A stretch of 23,028 nt of DNA. Source: a virus. How positions within the stretch are numbered: position 1 is the first letter of the stretch; each line of letters begins with the position of its first letter. The stretch lies in the IMG/VR virus record IMGVR_UViG_3300043331_000268, positions 1-23,028 of that record. The stretch is one strand, 5' to 3'. Made by a program: the position numbers and the translations under genes. The notes under the pieces are model-generated. The model was not told the DNA's origin and did not search any database. It was given only the letters and a program-made list of their open reading frames with translations. Positions 14,566 through 22,409 of this stretch are shown here, piece by piece.

Positions 14566-15141
14566 ATGCCAGATACAGTCAACTACGGGTGGACGATGCC
14601 CACGGAGGGCGGGTCAACGGGTTCCTGGGACACGATCCTTAACGCACTCCTTGTCGAGCTCGATGCCCAGGTCAAGACGAACGAGAACAAGGCCGACGAC
14701 GCGCTCGCGGAGAACCTCTCGTTCCCGTTGTTCGATGCGGCGGCGCTCGGGCAATTCTCGATTGACCAAACGACTGTCGCGACGTCGCGGAATGGCCCTG
14801 GCGGTGGTGTCACGCTGGTTCAGACGTCACCGGCCACGCAGGAAGTCCTCATTCAGATCCATGGTCTGGCTCCAGGCATGCGGATCACCGGGTTCAAGTC
14901 GCGGGGTCAAGCGCCGACCGGCACCTCCTGCTCAGTGGTTCTCTCCTCCGTGGATGCGACGGGGACAGTGACGATCCACAGCACACACAGCCATGGCTCG
15001 ACACTCCAGACGCTCACGAAGACGGGCCTCTCCATCGATGTCGCCGCCGACCGGACCTACTACTTCCGCGTCCCGCTGGGCAGCGTGTCGAACGATGGTG
15101 CCACGATCTATTGGGTGCAGCCGACGGTGACGAGGCCGTAA
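14566..15141 (+). CDS. Tail-appendage protein with conserved N-terminal module
   Basis: A 191-residue protein. Its start, NYGWTMPTEGGSTGSWDT, is a hallmark of many phage tail fibres and small tail proteins. It is followed by a helix (ILNALLVELDAQVKTNENK) that may trimerise. Residues about 70-191 are beta-rich (VLIQIHGLAPGMRITGF, CSVVLSSVDATGTVTI, RTYYFRVPLGSVSNDGATI), like a compact beta-sandwich receptor-binding tip. It is short for a fibre, so it may be a stub onto which others attach, or a decoration protein. It lies between the adaptor and holin-like genes. Confidence 0.7.
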   Translation: MPDTVNYGWTMPTEGGSTGSWDTILNALLVELDAQVKTNENKADDALAENLSFPLFDAAALGQFSIDQTTVATSRNGPGGGVTLVQTSPATQEVLIQIHGLAPGMRITGFKSRGQAPTGTSCSVVLSSVDATGTVTIHSTHSHGSTLQTLTKTGLSIDVAADRTYYFRVPLGSVSNDGATIYWVQPTVTRP

Positions 15142-15417
15142 ATGGACGCCACGAACCCGAACGTCTACAACGTCCTCATCATCTTGATCCAGACGCTGGG
15201 CACCGCATTCGGCCTCTGGCTTACGTACCGCGCGACGATCCGAAACGTCGCCTCCCGCTCTCAGGTGGATGAGGTCCACAAGACAGTCAACGGCAACCTC
15301 TCTCGGGCAACCGAGAAAGCCGAGAAGTACGCCCGCATGTTGCGCGCTAACGGGATCGAGCCTGATGATGACGCTCCCGCACCTGAAGGATCAGGCAGTA
15401 CCCCGGAGACTTTGTAA
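15142..15417 (+). CDS. Small single-span membrane protein, holin-like
   Basis: A 91-residue protein with one membrane segment (about 9-29, YNVLIILIQTLGTAFGLWLT), a basic flank (YRATIRN), a short helix (QVDEVHKTVNGNLSRATEK) and an acidic, Pro-rich tail. The QVDEVHKTVN stretch resembles the segment after the membrane span in small phage holin-like proteins. It would then form lesions in the inner membrane at lysis. It starts right after the previous stop (TAA ATG). A DUF5675 protein, a possible lysis enzyme, is one gene away. A lysis role is plausible but not proven. Confidence 0.6.
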   Translation: MDATNPNVYNVLIILIQTLGTAFGLWLTYRATIRNVASRSQVDEVHKTVNGNLSRATEKAEKYARMLRANGIEPDDDAPAPEGSGSTPETL

Positions 15418-15900
15418 ATGCAGATCACCGCAGTTGTTCATGCGAGCCAGGTGCTGACGGCCGCAGCAAACGCCGGCAACACCGAGACCGTCACGGTCGG
15501 CGGGAAGACGTACACCTTCCAGACCACGCTCACGAACGTCGATGGCAACGTAGACATCGGCGCCGATGCGGAGGAGAGCCTCGCGAACCTGAAGGCCGCC
15601 ATCAACCTCGAAGCGGGCGCCGGCACGAAGTACGCTGCCGCGACGACTGCCAACGCGCATGTGGTGGCGACGGGCGTCACGGCGACTGCGCTCACCGTGA
15701 AGGCGAAGGTGCCCGGCACGACCGGCAACTTCATTCCCAGCACCGAGACGGCTGCCCAGCTTTCCTGGGGCGCGGCGACGCTGGCCGGCGGGACGGGCAA
15801 CATCTCGACCGCCATTTCGGAGATCCTGGCGGGCGCGCAGCTCAACGCCGAAGTCGCCCAGGCCCTGAAGAAGCTCGACGGAACCCCCGCGAGCCAGTAA
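15418..15900 (+). CDS. Beta-rich phage virion-type protein
   Basis: A 160-residue protein with the common phage motif TVTVGGKTYTFQTTLTNVDG, followed by NLKAAINLEAGAGTKYAAAT and a LTVKAKVPGTTGNF strand. This domain recurs in tail and baseplate-type proteins of many phages. The C-terminal part (ISTAISEILAGAQLNAEVAQ) is helical. There is no membrane segment or catalytic motif. It begins right after the previous stop (TAA ATG) and ends abutting the next GTG. It is most likely a structural protein; the exact place in the particle is unknown. Confidence 0.65.
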   Translation: MQITAVVHASQVLTAAANAGNTETVTVGGKTYTFQTTLTNVDGNVDIGADAEESLANLKAAINLEAGAGTKYAAATTANAHVVATGVTATALTVKAKVPGTTGNFIPSTETAAQLSWGAATLAGGTGNISTAISEILAGAQLNAEVAQALKKLDGTPASQ

Positions 15901-16332
15901 GTGCTGACGCTCACGCGCACCGTCCGTAATGCGGACGGTGTGTTTGGCGTCCTGCGGATGCCCGGATTCGTGTGCGTCACCGCGGAGGAGCAGGACTTGG
16001 GCAACGCCCGCAACGTGTCCTGTATTCCTGCGGGCACCTACCCGTTCAAGCGGACGACGTACTTCAAGCACGGCTACCCGACGTACGAGGTGTGCGACGT
16101 GCCGGGGCGTAGCCGCATCCTGATCCATCCCGGCAACACCGAGGAAGACACAGATGGATGCATCCTGCTCGGCCTCCAGCCGGGCAAGCTGCGGGTCAAG
16201 GACGAGGACACCGGCAGCCGGGAGTGGAAGCATGGCGTCCTCCACAGCCAGAAGGCCTTCGCCCGGTTCATGCAGCACATGGGCGCCATTCAGTCCACCA
16301 CGATCACGATCCAGTGGGCTGACAACGTATGA
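15901..16332 (+). CDS. DUF5675 family protein, possible wall-acting enzyme
   Basis: A 143-residue protein matching the DUF5675 pattern: LTLTRTVRNADGVFG, the core CIPAGTYPFKRTTYF and SRILIHPGNTEEDTDGCILL. H76, N79 and C87 (IHPGN...DGCILLG) resemble the His...Cys layout of YkuD-type L,D-transpeptidases, though without the full HGT...SHGC signature. A cell-wall role is therefore a hypothesis. It sits one gene after the holin-like gene and begins with GTG next to the previous stop. Its end overlaps the gp10-like start (ATGA). No other endolysin candidate is visible in the window, which makes it the best candidate here. Confidence 0.7.
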   Translation: MLTLTRTVRNADGVFGVLRMPGFVCVTAEEQDLGNARNVSCIPAGTYPFKRTTYFKHGYPTYEVCDVPGRSRILIHPGNTEEDTDGCILLGLQPGKLRVKDEDTGSREWKHGVLHSQKAFARFMQHMGAIQSTTITIQWADNV

Positions 16333-17843
16333 TCGAAACCCTCATCCCTATCGAGATCCCTCCCGGCCTTTTCCGCAACGGCACGCGGCAGGACGCCGCT
16401 GGCCGCTGGTACGACGGTAATCTGATTCGCTGGGTCGAGGGCTACCCACAGCCGGTGGGCGGGTGGCGCGAGGCGCAGAGCAGCTCGGGCGGCCCGCTCG
16501 GAGAGCTCACAGTGAGCACGACGGCGCGGTTCAACTCCGCGCTGGCTTGGCGCCGGAACAACGGCGACCCGCGGCTTGCGCTCGGGAGCAACGAGAACCT
16601 GCTGGTCTTCAACGGTGAGATCATCGGTGGCAACACGAGCAACCTGGGCTCTGGGGCGGGCCTCACGACCGGCGGGCCGACGTCGGTGATGACCGGTGGC
16701 GTCTACGGCGCCGGAGCCTACGGCGACGGCCCGTACGGTGACGGCTCGGGTGCGCTCGCCCTGGTCGAGGCCGCGACCTGGCAGCTCGACACGTTCGGGG
16801 AAGTGCTGCTCGGGGTGCTTTCCACTGATGGCCGACTGCTCCAGTGGACGGGCACGGGGATACTAACCGCCGTCTCTGGCGCACCCACAGGCAACATCGG
16901 CGTCGTGGTGACGCCGGAGCGATTCGTGATGGTGCTCGGCGCGGGCAGTGACGGGCGCAAGGTCCAGTGGCCCGATCAGGAGACCCTGACGACGTGGACC
17001 CCGCTCGACACCAACCAGGCTGGGGGCTTCACGCTTCAGACTCGCGGCCGCATTAAGTGCGGTCTCAGGACGAAGTCCCAGACCCTGATCTGGACGGACG
17101 TGGACTTGTGGAGCGCGAATTACATAGCCGGTGGTCTGGTATATGGCTTCCAGCAGGAGGGCGACAAGTGCGGCATCATCGGCCCTCAGGCTAAGGCCGC
17201 GACCGACACGCAAGTCTTTTGGATGGGTCGCAACTCGTTCTACGTGTACGACGGCTTCGTGCGGAAGCTGCCGTGCGAGGTACATGACTACGTCTTCGAG
17301 GATTTCAACGAGCTCCAGGGAGCCCAGGTGTGGGCCCAGACGCTCGCGGAATTCGGAGAAGTGACGTGGCACTACTGCTCCGCGGCGTCGGACGAGATCG
17401 ACCGCTACGTGACCTACAACTACCACCAGAAGCATTGGACTTTCGGTGAGCGGGCGCGGACCTGCGGGGTGGACGCCGACGTCTACACTCGGCCGGTCAT
17501 GGTGGGCACTGACCGCAAGCTGTACGAGCACGAGATCGGCGAGAACCGCGGGAGTGAGACGCCGTTTCTGGAGAGCGGGATCGTGACGCCTGACCGGAAC
17601 CGTACGATGCGCGTGCAGGGTCTGGTGCCGGACGGGAACGCGCTGGGCGACGCCAAGGTGTCCTTCTACGGGTCGTACCATCCGGTGGAGACGGAGACGC
17701 TGTACGGCCCCTACACGATGACGAACCCGACGGACGTCCGGTTTTCTGCACGGCACATTCGGGTCCGCATCGAGGAGAACAGCGACACCTCGTGGCGGGT
17801 GGGGCTCCCGCAGCTCGCAGTGCTGCCCTCGGGACGCCGGTAA
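16329..17843 (+). CDS. P22 gp10-like tail/DNA-stabilisation protein
   Basis: A 504-residue protein. It starts IEIPPGLFRNGTRQDAAGRW, then LIRWVEGYPQPVGGWRE, typical of the podovirus tail-nozzle family related to P22 gp10. Repeated blade-like segments follow (WRRNNGDPRLALGSNENLLV, FGEVLLGVLSTDGRLLQWT, IGVVVTPERFVMVLGAGSDG, ATDTQVFWMGRNSFYVYDG), consistent with a beta-propeller. A Tyr-Gly repeat lies at 126-140. It would sit below the adaptor and keep packaged DNA in the head. Its start overlaps the DUF5675 stop and its stop overlaps the next ATG. Confidence 0.8.
   Translation: MIETLIPIEIPPGLFRNGTRQDAAGRWYDGNLIRWVEGYPQPVGGWREAQSSSGGPLGELTVSTTARFNSALAWRRNNGDPRLALGSNENLLVFNGEIIGGNTSNLGSGAGLTTGGPTSVMTGGVYGAGAYGDGPYGDGSGALALVEAATWQLDTFGEVLLGVLSTDGRLLQWTGTGILTAVSGAPTGNIGVVVTPERFVMVLGAGSDGRKVQWPDQETLTTWTPLDTNQAGGFTLQTRGRIKCGLRTKSQTLIWTDVDLWSANYIAGGLVYGFQQEGDKCGIIGPQAKAATDTQVFWMGRNSFYVYDGFVRKLPCEVHDYVFEDFNELQGAQVWAQTLAEFGEVTWHYCSAASDEIDRYVTYNYHQKHWTFGERARTCGVDADVYTRPVMVGTDRKLYEHEIGENRGSETPFLESGIVTPDRNRTMRVQGLVPDGNALGDAKVSFYGSYHPVETETLYGPYTMTNPTDVRFSARHIRVRIEENSDTSWRVGLPQLAVLPSGRR
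16704..16748 (+). repeat. Three tandem YGxGx units in the gp10-like protein
   Basis: Three 15-base units encode YGAGA, YGDGP and YGDGS (residues 126-140). The Gly/Tyr-rich run is likely an exposed loop between propeller blades. Confidence 0.6.
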
Positions 17844-17980
17844 TGGCGCGCATCCCGGTCCCGCCGGCCCCGGCCGCGCACGACTTGCGGAACCAGAACG
17901 AGTACCGGCGCCTGGTGGACCGGATGATCCAGCAGCTCCGGGTGCGGCTCCAGGCAGCCGAGGCCGCCGTAGATGCTTGA
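17843..17980 (+). CDS. 45-residue protein matching the N-terminal module of the PKD protein
   Basis: A short helical protein beginning MARIPVPPAPAAHDLRNQNE and continuing YRRLVDRMIQQLRVRLQAAE. About 20 of its 45 residues are identical, by eye, to residues 1-44 of the PKD protein at 234. Shared blocks are PPA, D-RN-NE-RR-V and RL-A-EA. Its ATG overlaps the gp10-like stop (TAATG), and its end overlaps the next gene by eight bases, so it is translated with tail genes. It may be a tail-attachment helix or a free form of the docking module. Similar short proteins next to tail genes occur in other podovirus-like phages, as I recall. Function unknown. Confidence 0.7.
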   Translation: MARIPVPPAPAAHDLRNQNEYRRLVDRMIQQLRVRLQAAEAAVDA

Positions 17981-18338
17981 TCTGGAAGGGGCTAGACCTC
18001 ACATCGAGGCGGCGCTATCTTACGGGGGTCACACGCACACCTTCGACGACGTGCGTGAGATGATTGAGCGGGGCGAAGCGATCTTCTGGCCCGGCCCCAA
18101 TTCAGCCATTATCACACAAGTCATAGAGCAACCGCAACTGCGGACTCTGCACTTCTTCCTGGCGGGAGGCAATCTCGCCGAGCTGGAAGCTATGCTCCCC
18201 GGTATCTGCGAGTGGGGGCGCAAGGAGCGGGGCTGTAAGTACGCGACCCTGACCGGCCGCAAGGGCTGGGAACGCACCTTCCTCACCAAACGCGAGGGGT
18301 GGAAATCCAATCTGGTAGTGATGTCGAAGGAGCTGTAG
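17973..18338 (+). CDS. GNAT-like phage protein (T7 gp13-like context)
   Basis: A 121-residue protein with the pattern GHTHTFDDVREMIERGEAIF, WPGPNSAIITQVIEQ, RTLHFFLAGGNLAELEAM and KYATLTGRKGWERTFL. This is familiar as a small GNAT-fold protein in the tail/ejection region of podoviruses, comparable to T7 gp13. The acetyl-CoA loop is not clear, so it may be structural or an assembly factor and not an enzyme. Its ATG lies inside the end of the 45-residue gene (eight-base overlap). Three ejection-type genes follow. Confidence 0.7.
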   Translation: MLDLEGARPHIEAALSYGGHTHTFDDVREMIERGEAIFWPGPNSAIITQVIEQPQLRTLHFFLAGGNLAELEAMLPGICEWGRKERGCKYATLTGRKGWERTFLTKREGWKSNLVVMSKEL

Positions 18339-18341
18339 TCC

Positions 18342-19601
18342 GTGAAGCAGTCCAAGCCGCAGGTCGTGACGGAGACGCTCGATCCCGACACGCAACGCTA
18401 CCGCAACGAAATCTTCGACCGTGCACGTCAGGTCTCTAACCAACCCTACACGCCGTACGGCGGGCCGACAGTCGCCAACGCGGACCCACTGAGCCGTGAG
18501 GCGGTCGGGGGGATGCAGGAGGCCTACCGCCGGATGGGTCTGCTCGGGGACATGAGCCTCAACCAGGGCGAGCGATTCAACCAAGCCGGCCAGGAGCTGA
18601 TGAATCTCGGGTTCGGGTTTGGTGGGCAGGCGGGTAACCTACGCGACCTGGCGGGCGGGTTCGATCAGCAGGGCGCGGGGATGGGGCAGTGGGCAGCAGG
18701 CGCCGACCAGCGCGCTGGCGCGATGGATCAGTGGGGGAACCGCTTCAACAACTACTCGGCGGCCGGCGATGTCGGCGCGCGTGCGCTGGGGGGCGATGCC
18801 TCCGCGACCCAGACGTTGATGAACCCCTATCAGGAGCAGGTCATCGGAGCCGTGAATGCGGACTTCGACAAGCAGCGCGCCCAAGCTCACACGGATGCTA
18901 ACCAACTCGCAACGCAGTCGGGCGCGTTCGGTGGTGACCGGCATGCGGTGATGGAGGGCGCGCGAAAGGGTGAGCTTGATGCCGCGCAAATGGCGACCGT
19001 CGCCAACCTCCGGCAGTCCGGCTTCAACGATGCGATGGGACGCGCCGGACAGGCCGCGAACCTCGGGATGGGTGCAGGCCAGATGGACCTGGCCGGGCGC
19101 GGGATCGGACTTCAGGAGCGTGGGCTCGGGATGGATGCGCGGCGTGTCGGACAGGATTTCAACCGGCTCGGCATGGACGCGCGGAACCTGGGCGCGACCT
19201 ACGACAACCTCGGCCTCAGTGCTCGGAACCTCGGCTTGGATGCCTACGGGCGCGGCGCGGGCGCTATCGATCAGGCGGGGCAGTTTGCTCGCGACCGGGC
19301 CGGCGTCTCCGGCGACCTGTTCAATGCGGGCGACTACTACCGCAACATCAACCAAGCCGGACTTGATGATCGGTATCGCCGGCACTTGGAGGAGCGCGAT
19401 TGGGGTGTCCGCAATCTCGACATCCTAAGTGGCGCCATGGGCGGTATGCCGTACGGCACGACCCGTACGCAACCGATGGAGCGCAACGCGGGCGCCGGGT
19501 TCCTCGGCGGGGCCGCGACGGGTGCCGGGATCGGCAGCAACTTCGGCCCCTGGGGCACCGGCATCGGCGCAGGTATCGGCGGAATTCTGGGGCTCTTCTA
19601 A
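18342..19601 (+). CDS. Internal (ejection) virion protein with heptad Leu-Gly repeats
   Basis: A 419-residue protein rich in Gly, Ala, Gln and Asn. After a polar N-terminus (DPDTQRYRNEIFDRARQVSN) come Gly-rich helices. A regular seven-residue repeat at about 253-301 has units RGIGLQE, RGLGMDA, RRVGQDF, NRLGMDA, RNLGATY, DNLGLSA and RNLGLDA. The C-terminus (about 385-419) is a glycine-zipper-like hydrophobic run (GFLGGAATGAGIGSNFG, then GIGAGIGGILGLF) that could insert in a membrane. This composition and place fit an ejection protein that leaves the capsid with the DNA and helps form a channel. The start is GTG, three bases after the previous stop. Confidence 0.75.
   Translation: MKQSKPQVVTETLDPDTQRYRNEIFDRARQVSNQPYTPYGGPTVANADPLSREAVGGMQEAYRRMGLLGDMSLNQGERFNQAGQELMNLGFGFGGQAGNLRDLAGGFDQQGAGMGQWAAGADQRAGAMDQWGNRFNNYSAAGDVGARALGGDASATQTLMNPYQEQVIGAVNADFDKQRAQAHTDANQLATQSGAFGGDRHAVMEGARKGELDAAQMATVANLRQSGFNDAMGRAGQAANLGMGAGQMDLAGRGIGLQERGLGMDARRVGQDFNRLGMDARNLGATYDNLGLSARNLGLDAYGRGAGAIDQAGQFARDRAGVSGDLFNAGDYYRNINQAGLDDRYRRHLEERDWGVRNLDILSGAMGGMPYGTTRTQPMERNAGAGFLGGAATGAGIGSNFGPWGTGIGAGIGGILGLF
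19098..19244 (+). repeat. Seven tandem 21-base units encoding xxLGxxx heptads
   Basis: Seven in-frame 21-base units (147 bases) encode residues 253-301. Gly is invariant at position 4, and Leu, Ile or Val is at position 3. Position 2 is often Asn, Gly or Arg. The period of seven suggests a helix with a Gly stripe for close packing. Confidence 0.75.
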
Positions 19602-19602
19602 A

Positions 19603-20808
19603 ATGGCATCTCCACTCTTCGGACGCCCGGTGCAGCAGCCGCAACAGCGGCGGGGTCTTCTTGACCGCATCCAGGGCGCACTGATGCCGGCGCCTGCCGG
19701 CGGCCTCCTCTCTGAGGAGGACGTGAAGAACGCGCGCATGCAGGGGTTGCTCGGGCTGGGCGCAGGCCTGCTCAGTGCCTCCGGCCCCGCGCCACAGGGC
19801 ACGGCGCCGCGGCTGATGCAGGCCGTCGGCCAGGGCATCCAGGGCATGCAGGGCGCCTACCAGGGCGCTGTCGGCCAGAACGTTGAACAGCGTGCCGCGC
19901 AGCAACAGCTCCAGGCCGGACAGGCCGAGCTCGCCGAGCAGCAGGCCGCGAAGCAGAAGCAGGCTGCCCTCGCGGCGACGCGGCAGCAGATCATCGCGGA
20001 ACATCCGCTTCCGGCTGACGTCGGCGGCATGGCGAAGTGGGTCGAGGCGGTGCTGCCGAAATTCATGGCGGCCGGCGACGAGGAGTATGTGCAGCGGCTC
20101 GCGGCGATTCGCTCGACGCTGGGCAACGGACAGAAGGAGAAAGAGCCCGGTCAGTGGGTGGAGATTCCCGGCCCCGATGGCAAGCCGATGACGAAGTACG
20201 TCACGGCGAGCGAGGCCGGACAGGGCATCCCGGTGTACGAGCGGCCCCAGCGTGACACGGATGAGGCCATGACGATCAACAGTCGCTTCCTCAACGAGCA
20301 GAGGCTGGAGGATCACTATGGCAAGCAGATCGATGGCGTGAAGACGACCATCGATGCTTACATGGGCGCGAAGCAGGCCGCGCAAATGGGTGGCGCGGGC
20401 GACCTGCAAGTCCTCTACTCGTTCATTCGTGCGCTCGATCCGGCGTCAGTGGTCCGTGAGGGTGAGGTCGCGCTTGCGCGGCAGGCGGCATCGCTCCGGT
20501 CCCAGGCCGAGATCCTGAAGCAGAAATTCGAGAAGGAAGGCGGCACGCTCTCCCAGGTGCAGCGTGACCAGATGCTACAATTGATGAAGCAGATGGTAGA
20601 GCTGAAGGCCGCGCGAGCGCGTGATGCGCGGAAGAGTGCCCAGAGCCGCTCCGAACGGTTCGGGCTCAACGTCTACCTCTACGATCCGCTGGAGGCCTAC
20701 GACGCCAGCGAAGGACAGCAGCCGAACGCATTCGGCGTCGTCTCCGGCGGCTCGACCACCGCGGCCGGCAGCAACCTCGATCAGTACCGACAGGGGAAGC
20801 CAAAGTAA
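19603..20808 (+). CDS. Internal (ejection) virion protein, 401 residues
   Basis: The start is set at ATG 19603 (MASPLFGRPVQQ), just after the previous stop; the same frame is open upstream but reads as out-of-frame sequence of that gene. Residues 45-60 are hydrophobic (MQGLLGLGAGLLSASG). A Gln/Ala-rich coiled coil follows (about 92-130). A conserved-looking part (about 222-345) has MTINSRFLNEQRLEDHYG and LYSFIRALDPASVVREGEVA, a motif that recurs in phage DNA-ejection and internal core proteins. The C-terminus is polar. It probably acts with its two neighbours. Its stop overlaps the next ATG (TAATG). Confidence 0.75.
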   Translation: MASPLFGRPVQQPQQRRGLLDRIQGALMPAPAGGLLSEEDVKNARMQGLLGLGAGLLSASGPAPQGTAPRLMQAVGQGIQGMQGAYQGAVGQNVEQRAAQQQLQAGQAELAEQQAAKQKQAALAATRQQIIAEHPLPADVGGMAKWVEAVLPKFMAAGDEEYVQRLAAIRSTLGNGQKEKEPGQWVEIPGPDGKPMTKYVTASEAGQGIPVYERPQRDTDEAMTINSRFLNEQRLEDHYGKQIDGVKTTIDAYMGAKQAAQMGGAGDLQVLYSFIRALDPASVVREGEVALARQAASLRSQAEILKQKFEKEGGTLSQVQRDQMLQLMKQMVELKAARARDARKSAQSRSERFGLNVYLYDPLEAYDASEGQQPNAFGVVSGGSTTAAGSNLDQYRQGKPK

Positions 20809-22250
20809 TGCCTGATCCGAAAGCACTACTCGCCTGGGCTCGGGAGACCGCCGCGAAGATGAAAGCGGATGGTGTGCCCGAGGCCGACATCGACCGCTTC
20901 GTACAGGAGGAAGTGGGCCTCTCCCTGGAGCAGGTCAACTCTCCTGACGTGGCCGACTACCTCCGCGCCGCCGGCATGGGCGCGAGCTTCGGCTTCCTCG
21001 ACAACCTGGCCGGCGTTGGCGCGGCCATCGTGCCCGGCGGGAAGGGGTACACCGAGGCCCGCGACGAGGTCCGGCGCAACTACGATGCGGCGAATGAGGC
21101 CGCCACCGGAGCCGACCAGGCTCTCCTCTCCGGCGCCGAGCTCGCTGGAGGACTCGCGCTGCCTATCGGTGCGGTCGGGGGCCTGGGGAAACTCCTCGGC
21201 ATGGGCGCCAAGGCCGCGCGAGCCACCGGCGTGGGCACCCAGGCCCTGAAGGCGGCGGCCGGCGGGGCAGCGGCGGGCGTCGGCTACGGTAACCCGGAGA
21301 CGTTGAAGGAGGGCGCCGTTGACGCCGGGATCGGCGCCGCCGCGGGCGCGGCGATTCCGGTGGGTGCCGGACTTCTCAAGGGTGGCGTGAAGTGGCTGGA
21401 GGGGATGACGAACCCCGGTGGCGCCATCCGCCGCGAGGCGCGCGGTTTGCTGGCCCACACCCCCGACGCCGAGCAGATCCTGGCGCGTCAGGAACGGTTG
21501 GCGCCGGGGACAGCTACGGTGGCTGACATCTCACCCGAGATGACTGGCCTGATGAGTGGGGTCGGTGCTGACCGGGCCACCGGCAGTGCCGCGCGGGTAG
21601 CTGCGGAAGAAGGTGTGGAAGGCCTGATGCAGGGCATTCGCAACGTTCAGGCGCAGTACGAGCAGGTCACGAACGGCGTGATGTTGAAAGCGACGGACAA
21701 GGTACTCGACGTCATGGAGAAGTACAGCAAGGGTCGGGGCCGAGCCGTACTTGCTCCGAACGGCGAGGTCCATGCCAAGGACGTCCAGATGTTGCGCTCG
21801 CAGATTCGCGACAAGTTGCGGAACACTAAGAAGGGCTGGGTCAAGGACAAGCTGCGGCCGGATGAAGCTGTGCTCGATAAGTACCTGCAGTCTCGGCTTC
21901 CCGCCATCTCGAAGCTCGACAGCGACTACAAGTTTCTGTTGGGACGGATCAAGGCGAAGGAGGATCTAGCCAGCACGGTGACGAAGTCGGGCGCGGCCCA
22001 CGCGAAGATTCGCGGCTACGGAAAGGAACCCGGTTCCGTCGGCGGGAGCCTGCTCGGAAGCAAGCTGGACAAGATTCTCGGCCTCCTCTCGCCGAACCAG
22101 GCGGATCGAGCTCGTGCCGCGCAGGAGTACCTGATGACGAGCCGGCTGCCCCGTCGGGGGATGCCGCCCATGCCGCACATTCCCGGCGGCGCATTCGGCG
22201 TTGGGAGCTGGGGCGGGCAAGTGGGTGGCGGGCTACTCGGTGAAGAATAG
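20808..22250 (+). CDS. Internal (ejection) virion protein with hydrophobic Ala/Gly core
   Basis: A 480-residue protein. The N-terminal helix region (DPKALLAWARETAAKMKADG) is followed by Ala/Gly-rich hydrophobic stretches at about 54-76, 107-130 and 145-195 (GGLALPIGAVGGLGKLLGMG, AGIGAAAGAAIPVGAGLLKG), then a soluble helical part (about 200-400) with basic helices (VQMLRSQIRDKLRNTKKGW). The C-terminus is Gly/Pro/Met-rich. Membrane-active segments in a long virion protein fit an ejection protein that lines a path across the inner membrane. No lytic transglycosylase motif is seen. Its start overlaps the previous stop. Confidence 0.75.
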   Translation: MPDPKALLAWARETAAKMKADGVPEADIDRFVQEEVGLSLEQVNSPDVADYLRAAGMGASFGFLDNLAGVGAAIVPGGKGYTEARDEVRRNYDAANEAATGADQALLSGAELAGGLALPIGAVGGLGKLLGMGAKAARATGVGTQALKAAAGGAAAGVGYGNPETLKEGAVDAGIGAAAGAAIPVGAGLLKGGVKWLEGMTNPGGAIRREARGLLAHTPDAEQILARQERLAPGTATVADISPEMTGLMSGVGADRATGSAARVAAEEGVEGLMQGIRNVQAQYEQVTNGVMLKATDKVLDVMEKYSKGRGRAVLAPNGEVHAKDVQMLRSQIRDKLRNTKKGWVKDKLRPDEAVLDKYLQSRLPAISKLDSDYKFLLGRIKAKEDLASTVTKSGAAHAKIRGYGKEPGSVGGSLLGSKLDKILGLLSPNQADRARAAQEYLMTSRLPRRGMPPMPHIPGGAFGVGSWGGQVGGGLLGEE

Positions 22251-22361
22251 ATGAGGCCAGTGCTTCTCAAGGATCGGCTGAACCACATCGAACCAGAGAA
22301 GCATCGGCAGCACTACCACGAGCGCAACGACACCGAGACCCATCAGGATGAGTGTCCACAT
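22233..22361 (-). CDS. Possible 42-residue single-span membrane protein on the opposite strand
   Basis: Read on the minus strand, ATG at 22361 opens 42 codons beginning MWTLILMGLGVVALVVVLPM and ending HWPHLFFTE. Residues 3-24 form one clear membrane helix with Trp near its edges and a charged tail (DVVQPILEKHW). AAGG lies seven bases upstream. It overlaps the end of the 480-residue gene by 18 bases. The forward frame in perfect codon register gives a very polar 52-residue ORF (22251-22409), so only one of the two is likely real. I favour this one slightly on protein quality, but every other confident gene is on the plus strand. Confidence 0.4.
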   Translation of the reverse strand: MWTLILMGLGVVALVVVLPMLLWFDVVQPILEKHWPHLFFTE

Positions 22362-22409
22362 AGCTTGACCTTACCACCAACCTGGGAGGACCGCAAGAGG
22401 ACGATGTAA
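22251..22409 (+). CDS. Alternative small ORF, 52 residues, doubtful
   Basis: ATG at 22251 directly follows the previous stop (TAG ATG), and its TAA directly precedes the next GTG (TAA GTG). The fit to the gene packing is therefore perfect. The product (MRPVLLKDRLNHIEPEKHRQ...) is unusually rich in His, Glu, Asp and Arg, as expected for the mirror of a membrane-protein frame. No strong ribosome-binding site is seen. If not translated, this is a 159-base gap on the plus strand. Confidence 0.25.
   Translation: MRPVLLKDRLNHIEPEKHRQHYHERNDTETHQDECPHSLTLPPTWEDRKRTM

Noticed and set aside
19429-19602. Upstream extension of the 401-residue ejection protein to 19429
   Set aside because: The extra 58 residues are out-of-frame sequence of the preceding gene; ATG 19603 follows its stop directly.
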